Below, one piece after another: positions 1-6,141 of a DNA stretch of 6,141 bases. The notes beneath the pieces were generated by a model, which did no database searches, was not told the DNA's origin, and was given only the letters and a program-made list of their open reading frames with translations. The translations under genes were made by a program, and so were the position numbers. The DNA comes from an uncultured Elusimicrobia bacterium. GTDB taxonomy: Bacteria > Elusimicrobiota > Endomicrobiia > Endomicrobiales > Endomicrobiaceae. The DNA lies in assembly GCA_947168325.1 (NCBI GenBank), contig CAMVLN010000086.1:1-6141 (forward strand), given 5' to 3'. Position 1 is the stretch's first letter. The number at the start of each line of letters is the position of its first letter.

Positions 1-912
1 ATCTGTTTTGTTTCCATACCAAATATTACCGTTTGTTGGTTTTAATCTTCTATGAAACCAAAACCAAAAAGATGGATTTTTTTCTATATGTCTTTGTAAA
101 ATTTCATTATATCTCGTCATAATTATTTCTATATTTTTGTTTTCATCACATGTGTTTGGAACTTCTATCTCCTCGAAAGTTACAACATATCTTCCATTTG
201 GTTGTCTTGTACAAAAACCAGCAAATAAAGGACATTTTGCTTTTAGAACAAAAACAGCCGGACCCTTAGGGGTTGACACTTCTTTATAAAAAAAAGGAGT
301 ATAAACTCCATGCTGACCTGCATGTTGATCTGCAAGTATTGCAACAAATTCATTTTTTTTTAATGCTCTCATTACACCTAAAGGAGCTTTTTCTTTGTAT
401 ATTGTCTTATATCCTCTAGTATATCTTATATCATTTATCATTTTATCAAAATATGGATTTTCTTGTTTTGCAACAATTACAGATAATGGATATCTATGTC
501 CAAAAGATATTGCAAGTAATTCCCAATTACCAAAATGAGCTGACAGAATAACTCCACCTTTACCATTTTTTCTAGCTTGTTCCATTAAATATATATTTTG
601 AAAATTAACACTATCTTTAAGTTCTTGATCACTCATCTTACTTACAAAAATAATTTCAACAACTGTACACACAAATTGTTTATAAACATCTTTCGCTATT
701 TTTAGTATTTCTTGTTTATTCTTTTTAGGAAAAGATTTTGTTAAAGAATCAATAATATGTTTTTTCCTTATAGGAACAAGATAAAAAGCGATACCTGCAA
801 GAAAAAAACCTATTTTTTTTGCTGTACTAATTGAAAATAAATGCAATATAGATATTATAATTTGTAAAGATTTATACTCTATAAAATGTTGTAATTTTTT
901 ATTCCTTTTCAT
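1..912 (-). CDS. Lysophospholipid/lipid A acyltransferase, LpxL (HtrB) family; 3' end cut by window edge
   Basis: I translated 304 uninterrupted codons from the ATG at 912 to the left edge; no stop is reached. The family transfers an acyl chain from acyl-ACP to a lipid A precursor at the cytoplasmic face of the inner membrane. The N-terminus has a hydrophobic stretch (about residues 17-47) expected to anchor the enzyme. The catalytic HX4(D/E) motif is HFGNWE at 126-131. Downstream come ADQHAG at 194-199, GVYTPFF at 202-208 and the C-terminal WFWFHRRLK at 283-291, all in family order. Family members are usually about 290-310 residues, so only a few residues should be missing. The start overlaps the end of the DUF362 gene by 14 bases and has no clear Shine-Dalgarno, suggesting translational coupling. 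Sequence alone does not separate LpxL from LpxM-type or other phospholipid-directed members, so no symbol is assigned. Confidence 0.92.
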   Translation of the reverse strand, partial: MKRNKKLQHFIEYKSLQIIISILHLFSISTAKKIGFFLAGIAFYLVPIRKKHIIDSLTKSFPKKNKQEILKIAKDVYKQFVCTVVEIIFVSKMSDQELKDSVNFQNIYLMEQARKNGKGGVILSAHFGNWELLAISFGHRYPLSVIVAKQENPYFDKMINDIRYTRGYKTIYKEKAPLGVMRALKKNEFVAILADQHAGQHGVYTPFFYKEVSTPKGPAVFVLKAKCPLFAGFCTRQPNGRYVVTFEEIEVPNTCDENKNIEIIMTRYNEILQRHIEKNPSFWFWFHRRLKPTNGNIWYGNKTD

Positions 913-2074
913 TTTTTATAAAAAAACTTGCTATTAAACTTTTTTTTATATCAACTGCTTTATGCAAACATAATTCATGACAGCAAAAACATCCTATACA
1001 TTTATTTTTTTGTATAAATGGTTTAGAACTATTATTAGGTTTTATTATTGCTTTTGCTGGGCAAGATTTCATACACTGTAGACAGCCTATACATTTTTCT
1101 TTAACAACAAAAGGTTTTATCCAAAACAATTTTCCACCATATCTACCTACAAATCTTGCAAGCCATAAAGGCAACATAGATAAAATTCTCGTTACTGGAA
1201 GTTTAGCTTTCTTAATGTTAAATTTAGAAACAGAATCGCCAATGTAAATTATATTCTGCAAATCTGTATTACCCAAATTTTGTTCTTTTAAAGGTTTTAA
1301 AAATTTGCTTACTTTAGTATTTACACCAAATTGTCTTAATAAAAAAGTATCTAGAGCTACTGTGTCTTTACTACCAGCAATTATATTATAACTTCTTTTT
1401 ATTCCTCTTAAACTTGGACCATTACCTTCCAAACCACATACACCATCAACTACAGTAAATAAAAGTTTTTCTTTCACTATTTTATACAATTGTGCAAGTA
1501 AATAAGCAAAATCATCAGGAGTTGGAGCTAATTTGTGGTAATCTACCTTTTTTATTCCAGGAATTATTCCATAAAAATTTTTTATACCACAAGTGAAACC
1601 CATAAATGTATGGGTTTTTAACTTTGGTATATTTATTATATAATCACAATCCGTTATTGCTTTTGAAACATAAACTTGTTTTATTGTGGGATGACAAATA
1701 GATACTGTAGAACAACCAATAGTTTCAAAATTTACAAGTTCTATATTTTCTTCTTTTGCAAGCTGAAACATTCCTGTCTTTTCCCAAACAGTATCAATTC
1801 CATTAGTTAAATTTCCTGGACTATCACCAACTACTGGTATTGCCCCTACCTGTTTTACTATTCTTATGATAGCTCTTACAATTTCAGGATGAGTTGTTAT
1901 TGCTTGCTGCGGATTATAAGCACTTAATAAATTTAGTTTTAGCAAAATCTTAGAATTAGGTTTTATTATATCAGATATGTTTCCAAAAGATTTTAAAATT
2001 TTTTCAACAACATTAAATACTTTATTTCTATCATAATTATCACAATAATAAGCTGAAACTATTGCTTTTTCCAT
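899..2074 (-). CDS. DUF362 domain protein with C-terminal 2x[4Fe-4S] ferredoxin module
   Basis: This 391-residue protein has two parts. Residues about 1-290 match the DUF362 pattern: a KLNLLSAYNPQQAITTHPE stretch near 47-65, VVGDSPG near 81-87, IPKLKTHTFMGFTCGIKNFYG near 149-169 and a GLEGNGPS motif near 214-221. The C-terminus carries two ferredoxin motifs, Cys328/331/334/338 followed by Pro and Cys359/362/365/369, enough to ligate two [4Fe-4S] clusters. The second motif has Leu where Pro is usual and an extra Cys364. A hydrophobic/basic linker (about 296-324) joins the two parts and could touch the membrane. No signal peptide is seen, so it is probably cytoplasmic. The biochemical role of DUF362 proteins is not settled; electron transfer or a redox-linked reaction is inference. 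The gene starts 13 bases after the smc stop (TGA) without a strong Shine-Dalgarno and overlaps the acyltransferase start. Confidence 0.92.
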   Translation of the reverse strand: MEKAIVSAYYCDNYDRNKVFNVVEKILKSFGNISDIIKPNSKILLKLNLLSAYNPQQAITTHPEIVRAIIRIVKQVGAIPVVGDSPGNLTNGIDTVWEKTGMFQLAKEENIELVNFETIGCSTVSICHPTIKQVYVSKAITDCDYIINIPKLKTHTFMGFTCGIKNFYGIIPGIKKVDYHKLAPTPDDFAYLLAQLYKIVKEKLLFTVVDGVCGLEGNGPSLRGIKRSYNIIAGSKDTVALDTFLLRQFGVNTKVSKFLKPLKEQNLGNTDLQNIIYIGDSVSKFNIKKAKLPVTRILSMLPLWLARFVGRYGGKLFWIKPFVVKEKCIGCLQCMKSCPAKAIIKPNNSSKPFIQKNKCIGCFCCHELCLHKAVDIKKSLIASFFIKNEKE

Positions 2075-2087
2075 GAATATATACCCA

Positions 2088-5000
2088 TCATTTTTTTGAT
2101 AAAATTTGGTCTATTTCTTTTTCACTATCCTTGGTAAACTTTATGGCTATTATATTAGATATACCTTGTTTTTCCATTGTAATACCATATAAAGTATCTG
2201 CCATCTCCATTGTTCTTTTGTTATGAGTAACAACTAAAAATTGTGTATTCTTAGAAAACTCTCTTATAACATTTATATATCTTCCAATATTGGCATCATC
2301 TAAAGGAGCTTCAACCTCATCTAATATACAAAACGGAGAAGGTTTAGCTAAAAAGAAGGAAAATGTGAGTGCAACTGCAGTAAGAGCTTTTTCTCCACCA
2401 GAACATTGCATAATATTTTTAACAAGTTTTCCAGGTGGCTGTGCTTTAATATCAACACCAGTTTCTAATAAATTATTCTCATCTGTAAGAATCAAATCTG
2501 CATCGCCACCGCCAAATAATTTCTTATATAAATTTTTGAAATGTTCTCTTACTTCGTCAAATGTTTTTTTAAAATTTACCACTGTAGTTTCATTTATTTT
2601 TTTTATTGTTTCTTCTAAATCACTTTTTGCTTGTAATAGATCTTTTTGTTGGTTTTGTATAAAAGTATATCTTTGTGATAAATTTTCATACTCTTCTTCT
2701 GCACTCCAATTTATTGCACCAAAACTTTCTATTTTCTTTTTAAGTTTTGCAATTTCTTCTTTATTTACTTCAATACCAATATATTGATCTTTTATATCTT
2801 TATAAGTTTTGCCATAAGTTTTTAAAATTTGCTCTTCCAACATATCTTTTTGTGTTATATAACTTTTTTGATCAGATTGTAATGCATTAACTTCATCATT
2901 TAGTTGTGCAACTTTTGTTCTTGTATCTGCTATCAAAATATCTTTTGCATCTATATCTGCTTGTATTTTATCTCTATCTCCAACAATTAGTTGCAACTCT
3001 GTTTCTTTTTGTATCATTGCTTCGTTATATTGTTGAATATTTGTGGTTTGGGTTTCTTGCTTTAATTGAATATCTTGAATGTCTGTTTCAATTTGTGCAA
3101 CTCTATTTGTATCTTGCTCTATTTGAGCTTTTAAATTATTTATATTGTCAGTAATATATTTCTGTCCTGTAGCTCTATGTTCTAAATCACTATTTCTTCT
3201 TTGATAGTTATTTGATACATCAATATATTCCTGATTTGCTTGTTCTTCTTGATTTCTTAAAGCATCTATTTGCTGTTCTATTGTATTTAGTGTTTCATTT
3301 AAAGTAACAGATTCCGTCTCTATATCCATCAATTTTTGGTCTATATCAGCTACTTTTTCATTTACAGAATCAAGAAGTTGTTGCTTTTCTATTTTTTCTT
3401 TTTGCAAATTTTCTATTTCTGTAGCCGTATCTGAAATATCCAGTTTTCTTTGTTTAATTGTTTCTTGTAAAAATTCTATTTTTGATGTTAACTGAATATT
3501 TAACCTATCATTATCCTGTTTTTCAAAACTAATATTTAACTTTACATCTTCTTTAGTATTTATTTCCTTATTTAAGTTTTCTAATTCTTGCCTTGTTAAT
3601 TCTATTTCTTGTTGTAATTTCTTTATTTGTTCTTCAACTAAAACAGGTTTATCAGAAACATTTTTTGCACCACCAGAAACTATTGCATTAGAATATATTT
3701 TTCCATCATTAACGAATATTCCATAAGATATAAACCTACCTATTTTTTCATATTCTGGTAAACAATTCAATACTTTAAAAAGTTCTATAGCACTATCTGT
3801 ACTAGAGACAATTTTAATATCATCTACTATTTTTTCTGATATAAGAAAAGTTAACTTACATAAATTATTATCTAATAAATATTTTATTGCATCTTCTGCT
3901 TGTTGCATTGTATCACAAATAAGATAGTCTATTTTATCACCCAAAGCATTTGCAACAATATCTATTTTATCTAAATCAGGAGAAATTATTTCCCCTACAG
4001 TATACTTTATACAACCTAAACTTTTTATAGAATTTATAGCTTTTTTTATTGGATTTTTGGCATCAATTTCTTTCAACATAGAAATCTTTGCTTCCAATCC
4101 AGATATTTTTTTATTTAGTTCAATATCTTTATCTTTCAAACTTTCAATTTCTGTATCTATATTTAAAACAACTTGTTTATTTACTTCTATTTTATCATTT
4201 AATTCCTTCAACGAATCTTGAACTTCTTGCAACTTTTGTTCATTCTCCAATATTTCTTTATTTGCCGGAGCAACATCGTTAGTTAATCTTTCTATATTTC
4301 TATCCGTTGACAAAATTTCCGCACTTGCTTGTGCTTGTTCTTGAATAATTGAAGTTTTTGAATTTATTAATGAATTTTTTGTTTGGGCAAAATCATCTAG
4401 CTTTTTTCTATATTCATCTTCTTGTGTTTCTAAATCTATACCTTGTTGCTTAATTAAATTGTACTTTTCCAATTTTGTCTGTGTTTCTTGTTTTAGTGTA
4501 GCAACTTCTTTTTCTATACCATCATCCGATGTATTTACACTCTGTAAATCTTGCTCATATTTTTGTATTTTTGATTGGCAATCTTCAATTTCTATTTTTA
4601 ATCTATCTTGTTCTTGAATTAAATCTGCATCTTTTTGCCTTAGATTTGCAATTTCTTGGTCAGCTAATGCGACATTTGTTTTTAATTCACCAAATTCAGA
4701 GTTTAAAGAAACATACCTTTCATTGTTTTCCGTTTGTAATAATCTTAAGTCTTGTTGTTCAGCTTCAAGTTGATGTAACGAAACATTCATAGTTTCATAT
4801 TCTCTCAATTTCAGTTCTATTTGAGATTTTATTTTTTCTAATTCTTCATAACCCCTTGCAAGATTGTTTACAACTTCAGCTAATTCATATTTTTCTAAAT
4901 CTTCTTTATATTTTTTGCACTGTTTTGCTTTTCTTGCTTGTTGGTCCAACTGTTTTATTTGCCCTTCAAATATTTTCAAAGAATCGTCTAATCTAGATAA

Positions 5001-5561
5001 ATCAATTTCTATATTTTTAAGTTTAGTTAAAGTTTCTTCCCTTCTTAATTTATATTTTGAAACACCAGCAGCTTCTTCAAAGAATTCTCTTCTCTTTTCT
5101 GGATTAGCCATAACAAGCTCATCTATTTTACCCTGCTCTATAGTTGAATAACCTCCAGTTCCAATACCAGTATCAAGAAACAGATCTACAATATCTTTTA
5201 ATCTGCACTGTGTTTTGTTTATAAAATATTCACTTTCTCCACTTCTAAATAATTTTCTTGTAATGGAAACTTCAGAATAGTCTATTGGTATTACATTTTG
5301 TGAGTTGTCAAATGTTAATGTTACTTCACACATACCAGCAGCAACTCTTGTCTTTGTTCCTCCAAATATAACATCCTGCATCGCTTTAGTTCTAATTGTC
5401 TTTGTTTTTTTTTCACCAAGACACCAACGAATAGAATCTGATATATTTGATTTTCCGCAACCGTTTGGTCCAATAATAGCAGATACTCCCTCTTCAAAAG
5501 TTAAAACAGTTTTATCTGCAAAAGATTTGAATCCACAGAGTTCCAGTTTTTTTAAATACAT
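2088..5561 (-). CDS. smc: Chromosome segregation/condensation ATPase SMC
   Basis: This 1157-residue protein has the full SMC layout and a length typical of bacterial SMC (about 1150-1200). The N-terminal half-head has Walker A GPNGCGKS at 31-38, an arginine at 57 in the arginine-finger region (TIRTKAMQDVIFGG), the Q-loop IEQGKID at 141-147, and FFEEAAGVSKYK near 160-171, diagnostic of SMC rather than RecN or Rad50. Long Glu/Lys/Gln-rich coiled-coil arms (about 172-498 and 637-1000) flank a globular hinge (about 500-635) ending in a GG-containing segment. The C-terminal half-head has the signature SGGEK at 1054-1058, Walker B CILDE with Asp1081 and Glu1082, the D-loop PLDDAN, and the H-loop His1113. 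The protein acts as a homodimer with ScpA and ScpB to organise and segregate replicated DNA; neither partner is encoded here. The start is supported by a Shine-Dalgarno (AGGGA) six bases upstream and by the conserved MYLKKLELCGFKSFADK beginning. Confidence 0.98.
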   Translation of the reverse strand: MYLKKLELCGFKSFADKTVLTFEEGVSAIIGPNGCGKSNISDSIRWCLGEKKTKTIRTKAMQDVIFGGTKTRVAAGMCEVTLTFDNSQNVIPIDYSEVSITRKLFRSGESEYFINKTQCRLKDIVDLFLDTGIGTGGYSTIEQGKIDELVMANPEKRREFFEEAAGVSKYKLRREETLTKLKNIEIDLSRLDDSLKIFEGQIKQLDQQARKAKQCKKYKEDLEKYELAEVVNNLARGYEELEKIKSQIELKLREYETMNVSLHQLEAEQQDLRLLQTENNERYVSLNSEFGELKTNVALADQEIANLRQKDADLIQEQDRLKIEIEDCQSKIQKYEQDLQSVNTSDDGIEKEVATLKQETQTKLEKYNLIKQQGIDLETQEDEYRKKLDDFAQTKNSLINSKTSIIQEQAQASAEILSTDRNIERLTNDVAPANKEILENEQKLQEVQDSLKELNDKIEVNKQVVLNIDTEIESLKDKDIELNKKISGLEAKISMLKEIDAKNPIKKAINSIKSLGCIKYTVGEIISPDLDKIDIVANALGDKIDYLICDTMQQAEDAIKYLLDNNLCKLTFLISEKIVDDIKIVSSTDSAIELFKVLNCLPEYEKIGRFISYGIFVNDGKIYSNAIVSGGAKNVSDKPVLVEEQIKKLQQEIELTRQELENLNKEINTKEDVKLNISFEKQDNDRLNIQLTSKIEFLQETIKQRKLDISDTATEIENLQKEKIEKQQLLDSVNEKVADIDQKLMDIETESVTLNETLNTIEQQIDALRNQEEQANQEYIDVSNNYQRRNSDLEHRATGQKYITDNINNLKAQIEQDTNRVAQIETDIQDIQLKQETQTTNIQQYNEAMIQKETELQLIVGDRDKIQADIDAKDILIADTRTKVAQLNDEVNALQSDQKSYITQKDMLEEQILKTYGKTYKDIKDQYIGIEVNKEEIAKLKKKIESFGAINWSAEEEYENLSQRYTFIQNQQKDLLQAKSDLEETIKKINETTVVNFKKTFDEVREHFKNLYKKLFGGGDADLILTDENNLLETGVDIKAQPPGKLVKNIMQCSGGEKALTAVALTFSFFLAKPSPFCILDEVEAPLDDANIGRYINVIREFSKNTQFLVVTHNKRTMEMADTLYGITMEKQGISNIIAIKFTKDSEKEIDQILSKK

Positions 5562-5567
5562 TAATAT

Positions 5568-5572
5568 TCCCT
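5568..5572 (-). promoter_or_regulatory. Ribosome binding site of smc
   Basis: On the minus strand AGGGA lies six bases before the smc ATG at 5561. It is the only reasonably clear Shine-Dalgarno-like site in front of any gene in the window, and it supports the chosen smc start. Confidence 0.6.
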
Positions 5573-5582
5573 AAAAAAGATA

Positions 5583-5738
5583 TTATTCCTTATAGTCTCT
5601 AGGAGATAAACCATCGTAAGCATGTCTCAATCTTTCATAAGATACAGCTTTACTTTTAATAACCAAAGATGCAACTATGACCAAAATTGAATAGGCAACG
5701 ACCAAAGATGCAGTTATCTTTCCAAGAGTCTTATACAT
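5583..5738 (-). CDS. Small single-span membrane protein, 51 residues, unknown function
   Basis: This short frame encodes MYKTLGKITA..., with a hydrophobic segment at residues 8-27 (ITASLVVAYSILVIVASLVI), then a charged tail of about 24 residues ending SPRDYKE before TAA. It has no cysteine. A lipobox and a signal-peptidase site are not apparent, so it looks like a bitopic inner-membrane protein with short flanks. The ATG at 5738 is the only possible start because two in-frame stops (TAG, TAA) precede it by two codons. No Shine-Dalgarno is evident. Support for coding is mainly positional: it fills the space between the Ig-like gene and smc exactly (gaps of 25 and 21 bases), on the same strand, with a sensible protein composition. 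I do not recognise a family. Its place just before smc does not prove a link to chromosome segregation. Confidence 0.68.
   Translation of the reverse strand: MYKTLGKITASLVVAYSILVIVASLVIKSKAVSYERLRHAYDGLSPRDYKE
5662..5712 (-). repeat. 12-base direct repeat inside the small membrane gene
   Basis: The 12-mer ACCAAAGATGCA (plus strand) occurs at 5662-5673 and again at 5701-5712, 39 bases (13 codons) apart. A diverged third copy starts at 5680 (ACCAAA only). In the coding frame the exact copies give ASLV twice and the partial copy gives SILV, all within the transmembrane segment. This may be an old in-frame duplication or simply repeated small/hydrophobic codons. Confidence 0.6.
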
Positions 5739-5763
5739 ATGTGGTTACTATTTTTTGATGGCA

Positions 5764-6141
5764 TTAAACTACCCTAAAATGTCTTATATCTGATATTTTA
5801 ATAACTCTGCCATCATTAGCAGAAACAATTCTTGCTCTTACCGTAAATTGTCCAGGTTGAAAATATACCCAATCATACCACCAGTACCCAGAGGCAAATC
5901 TACATAAATTCCATTCACCATCATTAAAAGAAACTTCAACATATGCATTAAAATCGTTTGAAGTTCCTATTCTTAAAACATAAGCACTACCATTTATTAT
6001 ATCGTTTTCTACTGGATAATCTATCAAGACATAAGAATTATTATTTATCTCTTGTTTTGTTGTGCAACACCCAACTTGTTGCCCAACTTTTGTAGTAGTA
6101 TTTTTTACTATTGTATTAGTAGGTCCTATTTTTACTAATTT
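5764..6141 (-). CDS. C-terminal part of a protein with an Ig-like/beta-sandwich domain; 5' end beyond window
   Basis: The frame is open from the right edge to the TAA at 5764-5766, giving 125 residues without a start. No in-frame ATG or GTG occurs in it, and the in-frame TTG at 6027 has no ribosome site and would leave the preceding open frame unexplained, so the true start most likely lies outside. Residues 1-45 of the visible part are polar and Thr/Asn/Gln-rich (linker-like, with a CysCys pair). The last 80 or so (YVLIDYPVEN... to RHFRVV) show alternating beta-strand character: a VEVSFNDGEW hairpin, an aromatic GYWWYDWVYF cluster, PGQFTVRARIVSANDG and a final hydrophobic strand. This resembles a bacterial Ig-like or E-set/carbohydrate-binding fold, often found at the end of secreted or glycan-active proteins. 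That is inference; I recognise no specific family and no catalytic motif is visible. It is probably the first gene seen of the operon. Confidence 0.75.
   Translation of the reverse strand, partial: KLVKIGPTNTIVKNTTTKVGQQVGCCTTKQEINNNSYVLIDYPVENDIINGSAYVLRIGTSNDFNAYVEVSFNDGEWNLCRFASGYWWYDWVYFQPGQFTVRARIVSANDGRVIKISDIRHFRVV
6059..6087 (-). other. Inverted repeat (stem-loop) within the Ig-like gene
   Basis: GTTGTGCAACA (plus, 6059-6069) and TGTTGCCCAAC (6077-6087) are complementary over 11 bases with one mismatch, around a 7-base loop. It lies in the coding frame and is not followed by a T run on the minus strand, so it is not an intrinsic terminator. It may be chance from repeated GTTGGG units. 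Confidence 0.45.

Noticed and set aside
2290..2787. Plus-strand open frame of 165 codons, antisense to the 3' end of smc
   Set aside because: It is opposite conserved SMC head and coiled-coil codons, has low-complexity Ser/Phe-rich translation and no ribosome site; it is a shadow of smc.
2906..5574. Further plus-strand open frames (2906-3154, 4088-4282, 4529-4792, 4864-5151, 5305-5574)
   Set aside because: All lie antisense to smc and translate into Leu/Phe/Tyr-rich strings expected from the complement of coiled-coil codons; no domain or ribosome site is seen.
5562..5582. Possible terminator between the small membrane gene and smc, because of a T run on the minus strand
   Set aside because: No stable GC-containing stem precedes the TTTTTT, and the smc ribosome site follows directly.
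5714..5764. 16-codon frame starting at the TAATG overlapping the stop of the Ig-like gene
   Set aside because: It is very short, has no recognisable character, and overlaps the better supported 51-residue gene in another frame.
5764..6027. A short 87-residue gene starting at the TTG at 6027
   Set aside because: The same frame stays open to the window edge and the TTG lacks a Shine-Dalgarno, so this is more likely the tail of a longer gene.
1..6141. CRISPR array, tRNA/rRNA genes, insertion sequence or att sites
   Set aside because: The window is almost fully filled by protein genes; no regularly spaced repeats, cloverleaf-like sequence, transposase or terminal inverted repeats were seen.

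Overview
The window is a compact, strongly AT-rich bacterial segment in which every supported gene lies on the minus strand. Read in the direction of transcription (high to low coordinates) the order is: the 3' part of a gene with an Ig-like/beta-sandwich domain (running off the right edge), a 51-residue single-span membrane protein, the chromosome-structure ATPase gene smc, a DUF362 protein with a C-terminal 2x[4Fe-4S] ferredoxin module, and a lipid A-type lauroyl acyltransferase (LpxL/HtrB family) running off the left edge. The gaps are 25, 21 and 13 bases, followed by a 14-base overlap. There is no visible terminator or promoter between genes, so the layout suggests one operon whose promoter lies beyond position 6141. 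No non-coding stretch exceeds 25 bases.

Organism: the acyltransferase implies a Gram-negative cell that makes acylated lipid A. The ferredoxin-type DUF362 protein fits an anaerobic lifestyle, and the base composition (A/T-ending codons, AGA for arginine, many A and T runs) fits a low-GC, perhaps host-associated lineage. TAA and TGA both act as stops, so the code looks standard. A lineage such as Elusimicrobiota/Endomicrobia would fit, but this is a weak inference; no rRNA or other marker is present.

Functionally the genes do not form one known pathway. SMC folds and segregates the chromosome with ScpA/ScpB (not in the window), the acyltransferase acts on lipid A at the inner membrane, and the role of the DUF362-ferredoxin is not established. 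The close spacing suggests co-transcription, and the DUF362/acyltransferase overlap suggests translational coupling. Nothing seen here amounts to a clearly new system. The least explained items are the 51-residue membrane protein and the tryptophan-rich beta-domain protein just upstream of smc.
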